DNA from: a candidate division TA06 bacterium
GTDB lineage: Bacteria; Ratteibacteria; UBA8468; MWAK01
Direction: 5' to 3'
Length of the DNA stretch: 10,003 nt
NCBI GenBank assembly: GCA_022704925.1
Contig: JAKJFK010000047.1
Span: forward strand, 1 to 10,003
The notes below the pieces were generated by a model. The model did not search any database. It worked only from the letters and a program-made list of their open reading frames with translations, and was not told the DNA's origin. Both the position numbers and the translations under genes were made by a program. How positions within the stretch are numbered: position 1 is the first letter of the stretch; each line of letters begins with the position of its first letter. This document shows positions 1 through 7,400 of this stretch, piece after piece.

Positions 1-930
1 GGCGTGGTCTGCGACCCGAGAAAACTCTCGGTTTGCGAACTGGAACGGGTCAGCCGGGCTTATATTCAGGCGGTCTGGCCGGTGATCGGTCCGCACCGGG
101 ACATACCGGCTCCCGATGTCTACACCAATTCCCAGGTCATGTCCTGGATGATGGACGAGTACAGCCGGATAACCGGGGAGGCGCTGGGCGGCGTCATCAC
201 CGGAAAGCCGATGTCTCTGGGCGGTTCGGTTGGCCGCGATGACGCCACCGCCCGCGGCGGCCTTTATACCATCCGGGAGGCCGCCCGGGAGATCGGCCTG
301 GACCTGAAGGGGGCCACGGTGGCCGTTCAGGGATACGGCAACGCCGGGTATCACATCGCGCGCCTGCTCCGGCGCCATTTTAACGCCCGGATCGTCGCGA
401 TCAGCGACAGCCGGGGCGCCATCAAAAACCCGCGCGGCCTGGATCCGGAAAAGGTGCTGGCCTACAAGCAGAAGAAAGGGTCGGTAGCCGGCTTCCCCGG
501 CGCCGCGGCGGTCCGGCCGGCGGCCTTTCTGGAACTGCCGGTCGACATTCTGGTTCCGGCCGCCCTCGAAGAGGTGATCACCGGCGCGAACGCCGCCCGG
601 ATCCGCCCCCGCATCCTGGCCGAACTGGCCAACGGACCGACCACCCCGGAGGCCGACCATATTCTTGAAAAGAACGGCGTGCATGTCATTCCCGACTTCT
701 TATGCAACGCCGGCGGGGTAACCGTTTCCTACTTTGAGATGGTCCAGAACGCCTATCTTTATGCCTGGGACCAGCTGCGCATCGAGGAGCGTCTGGACCG
801 GAAGATGACCACCGCCTACCACGAGGTGCTGGCCACGGCCCGGCGTTATAACCTGGGCATGCGCCAGGCGGCTTACCAGGTGGCGGTGCAGCGGGTTATC
901 GAGGCGATGCGGTTGCGGGGTTGGATTTGA
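1..930 (+). CDS. Glutamate dehydrogenase family protein (Glu/Leu/Phe/Val dehydrogenase), 5' truncated by window edge
   Basis: Hexameric GDH-family enzymes catalyse reversible NAD(P)-dependent oxidative deamination of glutamate to 2-oxoglutarate plus ammonia in the cytosol. The reading frame is open from base 1. The first codon is a Gly that fits the end of the family AKGG motif (next residues VVCDPRKLS), so the catalytic Lys and roughly 100 N-terminal residues lie outside the window. Visible motifs in order are PDVYTNSQVMSWMMDEYS, GKPMSLGGSVGRDDATARG, the Rossmann dinucleotide loop VQGYGNAG (bases 325-348), LAELANGPTTPEAD, and the substrate/cofactor segment DFLCNAGGVTVSYFEMVQN. The C-terminal helices are intact to the TGA stop. 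The DVYTN form and the motifs fit the roughly 420-aa bacterial/archaeal GDH group. Cofactor preference (NAD or NADP) cannot be decided here, and a leucine/valine dehydrogenase is less likely given the NGPTTPEAD and GGVTVSYFE motifs. The GTG at base 4 is inside the protein and is not the true start. Confidence 0.93.
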   Translation, partial: GVVCDPRKLSVCELERVSRAYIQAVWPVIGPHRDIPAPDVYTNSQVMSWMMDEYSRITGEALGGVITGKPMSLGGSVGRDDATARGGLYTIREAAREIGLDLKGATVAVQGYGNAGYHIARLLRRHFNARIVAISDSRGAIKNPRGLDPEKVLAYKQKKGSVAGFPGAAAVRPAAFLELPVDILVPAALEEVITGANAARIRPRILAELANGPTTPEADHILEKNGVHVIPDFLCNAGGVTVSYFEMVQNAYLYAWDQLRIEERLDRKMTTAYHEVLATARRYNLGMRQAAYQVAVQRVIEAMRLRGWI

Positions 931-932
931 CG

Positions 933-949
933 AGCCGCCGGCGGCTTTT
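933..949 (+). terminator. Possible rho-independent terminator after the GDH gene
   Basis: A perfect palindrome AGCCGCCGGCGGCT (933-946) begins 3 bases after the GDH stop. It can fold as a 5-bp stem with a CCGG loop, and it runs into a TTTT tract (946-949). The position in a convergent 54-bp gap fits a terminator. The stem is short and the T-run is only four bases, so it may be weak. On the opposite strand the hairpin is not followed by a T-run, so it is not an obvious terminator for the converging gene. Confidence 0.45.
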
Positions 950-984
950 GAAACGGGGCGGAGAGATTTTGACGGCGGGGCCGG

Positions 985-1965
985 CTACTGGGCGTCCTTG
1001 ACGCAGCGGAATCCGAGATCGGGGGCCGCCAGTATTCCCCGCTGGGATGAAATGGTTTCCAGCTGGCCGGCCCGATCCCGGAACGAACCTCCCTTGACCA
1101 CCTTCCAACGACTGTTGCGGCTGGAAACCGAAGTGGTGGTCCATTCCTTGACGTTTCCGGCCATATCCAGGACACCGTAAGGGCTGCGTCCCGAGTTGAA
1201 GCTGCCGACCGGCGCCGTACCGGTTCCGTAACGCGGATTTTCGGCGCAGTTGGCCAGTTCCGGGTTAAAATTGTTGCCCCAGGGATAGATGTAACCCTGA
1301 ACACCCCGGGCGGCCTTCTCCCATTCGTTTTCGTTCGGCAGCCGTTTGCCGGCCCAGGCGGCGTAAGCTTCGGCGTCGGCGAAGCTTACGTTGACCACCG
1401 GGTGATCCTCGAGTTCCGGCGCGAAGGTTCCGTTCTTCCAGATGTTGAAACTGACGCCGCGCGGATCGGACGGCGGCCGGCGGCCGGTCGCCTTGATGAA
1501 GACCAGGTACTCGCGGTTGGTAATTTCGTGCTGGTCGATGTAGAAAGGGGGCAGCGAGAAACGCACCGGCTGACCCTTGGAGTCGTATCCCTTGATGAAT
1601 TCACCGCCGCCGACCAGGACCATGTTTTCCGGGACCGGGCCGCTTGGATTTCCGGAACCGAAGCCCGGGGCCGGCGGTGGTGCGCTTCCGGGACCGCTTC
1701 CGCCGGGCAGGGGCAGCGGTGCGGTCGGGGTTGGACGCACTATTTCCGGCTTTTGTCCGCCGGTGCCGCCGGCATTGCTGGAGGCTATCCTGGAGGTGCG
1801 GCTGATCTTGAGGCTGAGCAGAACGATGCCGCTCACCGCGGCCAGCACGATTATCAACAGTACTACCGTCGTCACCAGATTCGAAACGTCCGATTTCTGG
1901 ATGGTGCGTCGAACCGACTTTTCAACCTGTTCGGCCGATTCCTGGTCTATCAACGGGTGTGGCAT
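985..1965 (-). CDS. Membrane-anchored FGE-sulfatase (SUMF1-fold) protein lacking the catalytic cysteines
   Basis: The 326-aa product has three parts. A short cytoplasmic N-terminus (1-28) is followed by one transmembrane helix (about 29-52). Next comes a Pro/Gly-rich flexible linker (about 75-112). The rest (about 114-326) is an FGE-sulfatase domain, which should be extracytoplasmic. Family motifs seen: DQHEITNREYLVFI (144-157), HPVVNVSFADAEAYAAWAGK (188-207) leading into RLPNENEWEKAARG, YPWGN (227-231), LDMAGNVKEWT (266-276), KGGSF (291-295) and the terminal LGFRCVK. True formylglycine-generating enzymes carry two cysteines after the GGS segment. Here that segment (296-316) has none, and the only cysteines are 240 and 321, so sulfatase activation is unlikely. 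Such degenerate domains often act as binding or C-type-lectin-like modules. The ATG at 1963-1965 is preceded by GAGGTTAA, a Shine-Dalgarno with short spacing, which supports this start. The gene is convergent with GDH and divergent from lysS; nothing visible identifies its ligand. Confidence 0.85.
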   Translation of the reverse strand: MPHPLIDQESAEQVEKSVRRTIQKSDVSNLVTTVVLLIIVLAAVSGIVLLSLKISRTSRIASSNAGGTGGQKPEIVRPTPTAPLPLPGGSGPGSAPPPAPGFGSGNPSGPVPENMVLVGGGEFIKGYDSKGQPVRFSLPPFYIDQHEITNREYLVFIKATGRRPPSDPRGVSFNIWKNGTFAPELEDHPVVNVSFADAEAYAAWAGKRLPNENEWEKAARGVQGYIYPWGNNFNPELANCAENPRYGTGTAPVGSFNSGRSPYGVLDMAGNVKEWTTTSVSSRNSRWKVVKGGSFRDRAGQLETISSQRGILAAPDLGFRCVKDAQ

Positions 1966-2050
1966 TTAACCTCTAATGCGGTTGCCGCCGGCGAAAGCAA
2001 AAAATCACCCTTTTACCGGCCCTTGATGTGAAGGCGGCTCTTCCGGGCGG

Positions 2051-2072
2051 CCCGTTCCCATCCCGTCCGCCC
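2051..2072 (-). other. G-quadruplex-capable tract in the leader of the SUMF1-like gene
   Basis: Read on the minus strand, this segment has four GGG runs separated by loops of 5, 2 and 3 bases (CGGAC, AT, AAC), the canonical intramolecular G-quadruplex pattern. It lies downstream of the predicted minus-strand promoter, so it would be transcribed into the 5' leader. The same bases take part in an alternative 7-bp hairpin, CGGGCGG (2044-2050) with CCGCCCG (2067-2073). On the plus strand that hairpin is followed by TCCTTTTT, but no plus-strand transcript is expected there. Folding and any function are inferred. Confidence 0.4.
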
Positions 2073-2119
2073 GTCCTTTTTACTCGGGTTGGCCACGCTT
2101 TTGGAAAAATATCAAGATT

Positions 2120-2148
2120 ATTTTACCGAAAAATCAAAAAAAAGACAA
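2120..2148 (-). promoter_or_regulatory. Predicted sigma70-type promoter for the SUMF1-like gene
   Basis: On the minus strand, TTGTCT (2148 down to 2143) is followed after exactly 17 bases by TAAAAT (2125 down to 2120), matching TTGACA/TATAAT at 4 and 5 of 6 positions. Transcription would start near 2113 and give a leader of about 147 nt before the ATG at 1965. The AT-rich island makes chance matches easier, but the spacing and position are right. Confidence 0.5.
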
Positions 2149-2159
2149 GTGTTGATTTT
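2130..2159. promoter_or_regulatory. 8-bp inverted repeat overlapping both divergent promoters (candidate operator)
   Basis: AAAATCAA (2130-2137) is an exact inverted copy of TTGATTTT (2152-2159), with 14 bases between the arms. The arm centres are 22 bp apart, about two helical turns, as in many dimeric repressor or activator sites. The right arm covers the -35 box of the lysS promoter and the left arm lies in the spacer of the opposing promoter. The low-complexity AT context raises the chance of coincidence. Confidence 0.3.
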
Positions 2160-2179
2160 GAATCCGGCTAAAGTATAAA
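2152..2179 (+). promoter_or_regulatory. Predicted sigma70-type promoter for lysS and the downstream operon
   Basis: TTGATT (2152-2157) is followed after 16 bases by TATAAA (2174-2179). A start near 2186 would give an untranslated leader of about 80 nt before the lysS ATG at 2265. A second -10-like TATAGT lies at 2183-2188 but lacks a good -35 partner. Because the downstream genes are separated by at most 17 bp, this is the only obvious promoter for all of them within the window. Confidence 0.55.
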
Positions 2180-2264
2180 ATCTATAGTAATTAAAATTTT
2201 CAAATTACAAACCGTCTCCGTCAGGTGAATGCCCGGTTCGGGACGGCGTTTGAAAAGGGTGAAA

Positions 2265-3698
2265 ATGGCTGAAGAAGATATTCTGGCGGAGCGTCGCAAG
2301 AAATTGGCCGGGCTCCTGGAACGCGGGGTCGAAGCCTACGGCCGCCGTTACGACCGGACCAATCCGATCGCGGCGGTGACCGAGTCCTCTGAAAGAGTCC
2401 TCATCTGCGGGCGCCTGATGGCCTGGCGCGACCACGGCAAGGCCGCCTTTGCCGATCTCGAGGATTTTTCGGGCCGGATTCAGCTTTATTTCCAGCGGGA
2501 TCGGCTGGGCGATGATTTCAGCCGGGTGAAGGATCTTGATATCGGGGATTTCGTCGGAGTGGCGGGCCGGCCGTTCCGCACCCGCACCGGCATGCTCACG
2601 ATCGGGGTGGAAGAGTTCACGCTGCTGTCGAAGTCACTGCGGCCGCTACCGGAAAAATGGCACGGGCTCAAGGATGTCGAGATCCGTTACCGCCAGCGCT
2701 ATCTGGATTTGCTGGCCAACCCTGACACCCGGAAAGTATTCGCCACCCGCAGCCGGATCATCGCCGGCATCCGGCGCCAGCTGGACCAACTCGGCTTCCT
2801 GGAGGTGGAGACGCCGATGATGCATCCCATTCCGGGCGGCGCCGAAGCCCGTCCTTTCGTTACCCACCATAACGCCCTGGAGTTGGAACTCTACCTGCGT
2901 ATTGCTCCGGAACTATACTTGAAAAGGCTGCTGGTCGGGGGACTGGAAAGGGTTTACGAGATTAACCGGTCCTTTCGGAACGAAGGAATTTCGACCCTGC
3001 ACAACCCGGAATTTACCATGTTGGAGCTCTACGCCGCCTACGGCGATTACCGGTTGATGGCTGAACTGGCCGAACTGCTGATTCTCAACGCGATCGACGA
3101 ACTCTTTCCGGATAGCGGCCGGCGCCTTTCCTACCAGGGGCGCGAGATTGATTTTACGCCTCCCTGGCCGAGGCTGACCCTGGCCGAACTGCTGCGCGAA
3201 AGGCTCGATCTGCCCGGCTGGGATGACCGGTCGCTCCTCCTGGAACGGGCCCGGGCCGGCGGACTTGAGCTGGACGGCTCCGAAACCGTTTTCGACCTGC
3301 TGGATCTCCTCTTCAAGTTCCGGATTCAGCCCGGTCTGGTCCGGCCGACCTTCGTGCTGGATTACCCGGCGGAAATATCCCCGCTGGCCAAGAGCAAGCC
3401 GGGGCAGCCGGGCGTGGTTGAACGTTTCGAACTTTTCATCGGCGGCCTGGAGGTGGGGAACGCCTACTCGGAACTGAACGACCCGATCGACCAGGAACGC
3501 CGGTTCCAGGCGGAAGTCCGAACCGGGCGGCCGGACCGGCCCAAGGTGGTTGACGAGGATTATATCGAGGCCCTTTCCTACGGCATGCCTCCGGCGGGCG
3601 GGCTTGGCATCGGCCTGGACCGGTTGGTGATGATCCTGGTTGACACCGCCTCCATCCGGGACGTGATCCTCTTTCCGATTCTGCGTCCGGTCCGGTGA
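2265..3698 (+). CDS. lysS: Lysyl-tRNA synthetase, class II
   Basis: This cytosolic homodimer charges tRNA-Lys with lysine using ATP. The 477-aa product is full length for the family (about 480-510). It has an N-terminal OB-fold anticodon-binding domain (about 45-125: VLICGRLMAWRDHGKAAFADL onward) and a class II catalytic core. Motif 1 lies around 165-190, motif 2 is VYEINRSFRNEGISTLHNPE with EFTMLE (230-254), and motif 3 is GMPPAGGLGIGLDRLVMIL (440-458). The PIPGGAEARPF segment (188-198) is typical of bacterial LysRS and helps exclude AspRS or AsnRS. An in-frame ATG at 2229 would add 12 residues. The ATG at 2265 is preferred because AAAGGGTG (2254-2261) supplies a Shine-Dalgarno and because MAEEDILAERRKKLAGL matches the usual LysRS N-terminus. 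It is the first gene of a compact plus-strand cluster. Confidence 0.97.
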   Translation: MAEEDILAERRKKLAGLLERGVEAYGRRYDRTNPIAAVTESSERVLICGRLMAWRDHGKAAFADLEDFSGRIQLYFQRDRLGDDFSRVKDLDIGDFVGVAGRPFRTRTGMLTIGVEEFTLLSKSLRPLPEKWHGLKDVEIRYRQRYLDLLANPDTRKVFATRSRIIAGIRRQLDQLGFLEVETPMMHPIPGGAEARPFVTHHNALELELYLRIAPELYLKRLLVGGLERVYEINRSFRNEGISTLHNPEFTMLELYAAYGDYRLMAELAELLILNAIDELFPDSGRRLSYQGREIDFTPPWPRLTLAELLRERLDLPGWDDRSLLLERARAGGLELDGSETVFDLLDLLFKFRIQPGLVRPTFVLDYPAEISPLAKSKPGQPGVVERFELFIGGLEVGNAYSELNDPIDQERRFQAEVRTGRPDRPKVVDEDYIEALSYGMPPAGGLGIGLDRLVMILVDTASIRDVILFPILRPVR

Positions 3699-3703
3699 CC
3701 GGC

Positions 3704-3710
3704 GGGGAGA
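3704..3710 (+). promoter_or_regulatory. Ribosome binding site deciding a GTG start
   Basis: GGGGAGA sits five bases before the GTG at 3716. The alternative in-frame GTG at 3695, which would overlap the lysS stop, has no purine-rich site upstream, so the later start is chosen for the small membrane protein. Confidence 0.6.
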
Positions 3711-3715
3711 ACCGC

Positions 3716-3931
3716 GTGGATCCTGAAAAGAAACTCCGGCTGGCCATCGGAATCGAGAACGGGCTGATTCTGCTTGCCATCGTCGCGCTCTGGCCGGTGA
3801 TCCTCGGCTGGCCGCACCGTTACAGCCAGCCGCTGTTGCTGCTGGCCGTTGCGGTCATGGGGGCGGTCGCCTGGCGGCGCTGGCGCCGTCTGCTGGCCGC
3901 CATGAAAGAGGCGCGGCAAAACAACGGGTAA
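3716..3931 (+). CDS. Small two-helix membrane protein, function unknown
   Basis: I do not recognise a family. The 71-aa product has a charged N-terminus (MDPEKKLR), a hydrophobic helix at about 16-31, a short turn with WPHRYSQP (32-39), a second helix at about 39-53, and a strongly basic amphipathic tail (RRWRR, 54-58, then AAMKEARQNNG). By the positive-inside rule both ends should be cytoplasmic, giving a helical hairpin in the inner membrane. It starts 17 bp after lysS and ends 7 bp before the TPR gene, which implies co-transcription and probably a role with the membrane proteins downstream. Starting at the earlier GTG (3695) would add seven residues (MTGGENR), without a ribosome binding site. 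Confidence 0.7.
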   Translation: MDPEKKLRLAIGIENGLILLAIVALWPVILGWPHRYSQPLLLLAVAVMGAVAWRRWRRLLAAMKEARQNNG

Positions 3932-3938
3932 CTGATTC

Positions 3939-4496
3939 ATGACCCCCGGATTTAAACGGATTCTGCTGGTCGTCGGCGCCCTTATCTGGGTGGGCGTGCT
4001 GCTGGCTTACCGTGGCCCGGGCGGCAACCGGGGCAAGGCGCTCCGGCTTGAGCGCGAGGGAGAACGCCTCTACCGGCAGGGGCAGGTTGAAACGGCCGTC
4101 GGACTCTGGCAGCAGGCAATCGAACTGGCCCCGGAGCGGGTCTTCGCCTATGAAAAACTCTCAGCCCACTACCTGCTCCGCGGCGAGTGGCAAAAGGCTC
4201 AATCGCTTGCCAGTCAAGGTTTGACACATTCACCGCGATGTGTTAATCTTTACTTCAATCAGGGCTTGTCTTTGTTTCAGAGCGGAGAGTTCAAGGCGGC
4301 CGCCGACAGCATTGACCGGGTCCTGGCCTCAGACGACTACTATCCGAACGCCCACTACCTGAAAGGACTGATTTATCATGCACTCGGCGAGTCTGAACAG
4401 GCCCGAGCCGAGTTCGTCAAAGAACTGAATGTCAACCCAGCCAACCCCGGTGCCTGGAAAGCGATTCAGGAAATGAACCATGTCAAGAAAAAATAA
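3939..4496 (+). CDS. Membrane-anchored tetratricopeptide repeat protein
   Basis: The 185-aa product begins with a basic residue pair and one hydrophobic helix (about 7-24), most likely a signal anchor. Four consecutive 34-residue TPR units follow (about 34-67, 68-101, 102-135, 136-169). They show the usual small and aromatic positions, for example GERLYRQGQVETAVGLWQQA, LSAHYLLRGEWQKAQSLASQ and GLIYHALGESEQARAEF. TPR arrays are protein-protein interaction scaffolds; here the array should face the periplasm or exterior. The ribosome binding site is weak (GGGTAA, about ten bases before the ATG), which may mean translational coupling to the upstream gene. Its 3' end overlaps the start of the next gene by 17 bases, so the two are probably co-translated. 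A role in assembling or scaffolding the large permease is plausible but inferred. Confidence 0.88.
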   Translation: MTPGFKRILLVVGALIWVGVLLAYRGPGGNRGKALRLEREGERLYRQGQVETAVGLWQQAIELAPERVFAYEKLSAHYLLRGEWQKAQSLASQGLTHSPRCVNLYFNQGLSLFQSGEFKAAADSIDRVLASDDYYPNAHYLKGLIYHALGESEQARAEFVKELNVNPANPGAWKAIQEMNHVKKK

Positions 4497-7400
4497 TCCA
4501 GTCGGTTATGCCGCCCCGTCCGCCATCGCCTTCAAATTTTTCGGTTCGGTAGTTTCCCTCCTGTTCACCCTCTGTTTCAGCCTGCTGCTGCCGGCCAAGC
4601 CGGCCGCCGGCTCCATCGGCGAGGACCTGAAATACCTCGGTTCCCTGGAATCGCGCCTGGCCGGATCCCCGGGCAGCCGGGCGGCCTCCGATTATATCGA
4701 GGCCCGCTTCCGGGCCCTGGGAATGCAGGATATTTCCCGGGAGAAGGTGAACGTGACCGTTCCGGTTGACGAGGGCTCCTATCTTCAGCAGGGCGGCCGC
4801 CGGATCACGATACACCCCCTGTGGCCGAACCTGGTGCGAACCTCGATGGTTCCGCCCGAAGGGCTCAGCGGCCGCCTGGTCTTCGGCGGAAGCGGGCAGC
4901 TGGAGAATTTTCTGGGGCAGGACCTCAAGGATTCCATCGTCATCCTGGATTTCAACTGCGCTTACCGGTGGCTGGACGCCACCACCCTGGGTGCCCGGGC
5001 CGTAATTTTCGTGGAGCCGGAAGAAACCTCGGTTTTTGAAGCCCGGCGCAAATTCCTGAGCCTGGCCCTGGATGTGCCCCGGTTTTACATGTCCCGGGCG
5101 GAAGCGGTTTCGCTGGCGGCGGCCGCCCGAAGCAACCCGATCGCCACCGTTTACTGCCGGCAGCGCTGGGAAAGGCGCGAAACGTACAACCTGATCGGTT
5201 ACCTGAAAGGCACCGATCCGGAACTCTCCAAGCAGGTCATCTGTCTCAACGCCTATTACGACTCGATGTCGGTGGTTCCCGAACTGGCTCCCGGCGCCGG
5301 TCAGGCGGTGGGTGTCGCCGCCCTGCTGGACCTGGCCGCCTATTTTTCAGCCAACCCGCCCAAGCGCACGCTGCTCTTCCTGGCCAACGGAGCCCATCAT
5401 CAGGGCTTGCGCGGCATGGTGGATTTCGTGCACCGGCACAGTCAGAAGCCTCCCAAGGGGAGCAAGATTCCCGAGGAGCTGAAGAATCAGCAGCCCATTC
5501 CGATCAAGCTCTACATCAACCTCGATCTTTCCGGTCACTCGGACCGGGTCTGTCTTTACCACAATACGACCGATTTCAGCGCCCAGCGCTACTTCGCCCC
5601 CTTCGCCAAAAAACTTTTCGGCTACCTGACGCCCGCCCAGAAGGATAAGCTTTACAACGGCATCAGCCCCGAGAAAGGCCTGAGTTATTCGACCTTCATG
5701 CCGGAATCGCTCATCAGCGACGGCCTGGTTCCCATCGTGGCCGGAATCCCCTCCCTTTCCTTCGTCACCATCTACGACAGCCGGCGTTATTTTGACACGC
5801 CCATGGACCGTCCCGAGCGGATTGATTACACCCTGGTCGACAACCAGGTGTCGATGCTGCGCAACCTGCTGGGGCGGGCCCTGGGCGATCCGGACCTCTT
5901 TCCGTCCAACGAGCTCACCTTCAAGGACAAACTTTATTTCCTCAACGGGCGCCTGGTCAATTTCAATCCCCAGAAGAGCTTCGTGCCGAACGACCCGGTG
6001 CCCGGCGCCCTGGCCTGCGTGCTGAACGCCGGGCCGAAGAGCAATTACGGCCTGCGCTGCCAGGTGGTGGAAATGACCGATGACCAGGGTTCATTTCTGG
6101 TCGCTCCGCTTGGTTGGACGCGGATGCCCTATACGCTGGAAGGATACGTGACCGATCCGGAGAACGGCCGGATCGTGATGGCCCCGGACCGGGGCGTGAA
6201 CGGCGCCGAGAATTACCCGATCGAGTTTACCATGGATACCCCGGTCAAGGAATGGCGGGCGGTCATCTTCCGCTGCGAAGGCTACAATTTGTTTGACTTC
6301 GTCGATCCGCGCTACCTGATGCAGCTGACCAAGGTTGACATCTTCAATCCTTCCAACGCCATTCCGTACGCCTACGGGTACTCGCTGCCGGAACGGGATA
6401 CCAAGGAAATCAAGTGGACTTCCGAAGTCGAGCCGGCGGCGGTTGTTTTCACCGAGCCGGGCATGCCGCTCAAGGTGGTCGGCGAAGCCGGTCTGCTCGG
6501 AAAACGGGTGCTTCTCATCAATGCGCCCGAGTCTTCCGAAAAACTGCTCTCCGAGGGAGTGGGGTACGAGGCGGCCGGCGACCCGAACATCCTGAACCTG
6601 ACCCCTTACCGGGCCGCCCGGGACATGATCAACCTCAACGAGTTCCGCATTAACAACTTCCGGCGTTTCGGGGTCAACAACGAAAGGCTTACCGCGTTGC
6701 ACCAGCAGGCCCGGGAATGGTTCGACAAGGCCACCGAGGACCTGGCCCGGTTCGACTGGTTCTCCTTTCTCACCAACAGCCGCCGGGCGGTTGGCATGGA
6801 ATCCCGGGCCTATCCGGACGTCCGGTCCACCACCAACGACGTTATCAAAGGCCTCATTTTTTATTTCGTGATCCTGCTGCCGTTTGCCTTCTTCAGCGAG
6901 CGTCTCTTCTTTGGTTTCGTGGACATCCGGAAACAGATTGCCGGGGTTTTCGCCATCTTCCTGGTCATCTTCGTCATCATGCGCTTCGCCCATCCCGGTT
7001 TTCGGATGAGTAACAGTCCGGAAGTCATCCTGCTGGCCTTTGTCATCCTTACCCTGGCCGGCATCGTTATCTTCCTGATTTCCGGCAAGTTTGAAGAGCA
7101 GATGCAGCGGCTCAAGATGGAACGGGCCAAGGTTTATGAGACCGACGTCGGCCGGATGACCACCATCGGTACCGCCTTTGCCCTGGGCATTGCGAACATG
7201 AAGCGCCGCAAGATGCGGACTTCCTTGACGGCCGTCACCCTGATTCTGCTGACTTTCACGGTGCTTTCCTTCACCTCGATCAAGAATTACCTGCAGTTCA
7301 ATCAGATCGCCAAGAATTACCCGGCCTCTTACGAGGGGATGATGATGCGCGACCGCACCTGGTCGCCGCTGGAAGGGCCGGCTTACGAGTACGTTCGAAA

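Larger units (their letters stand above)
1966..2264. other. Divergent intergenic region with an AT-rich promoter island
   Basis: This 299-bp stretch separates the minus-strand SUMF1-like gene from lysS and holds no credible gene. Bases 2101-2210 contain only 24 G or C out of 110, in sharp contrast with the GC-rich surroundings, and carry both divergent promoters. Bases about 1976-2080 are GC-rich with hairpin and G-run potential and should be the leader of the minus-strand gene. The lysS leader (about 2186-2264) can form a small CCCG/CGGG hairpin (2232-2242) enclosed by a weak pairing of CCGTC (2212-2216) with GACGG (2242-2246, which shares one base with the inner stem). It is too short for a T-box and shows no T-box core sequence. 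Confidence 0.8.

Noticed and set aside
2044-2081. GC hairpin plus T-run considered as a plus-strand terminator
   Set aside because: No plus-strand gene ends upstream of it, since the neighbouring gene is on the minus strand, and the loop is long (16 nt). The G-run reading on the minus strand is the more informative one.
2209-2251. lysS leader considered as a T-box or other riboswitch
   Set aside because: The leader is only about 80 nt, has no T-box core sequence and offers only weak short pairings.
2229-2264. Upstream in-frame ATG that would lengthen LysRS by 12 residues
   Set aside because: Its nearest purine-rich site (AGGTG) leaves too little spacing. The extension is basic and unlike the usual LysRS N-terminus, and the ATG at 2265 has a better Shine-Dalgarno.
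6091-6993. 300-codon minus-strand open frame inside the fusion gene
   Set aside because: It is antisense to a strongly supported coding region. Its product is a low-complexity Gly/Asp/His/Arg-rich string typical of shadow frames in GC-rich DNA, and no family motif or ribosome binding site is seen.
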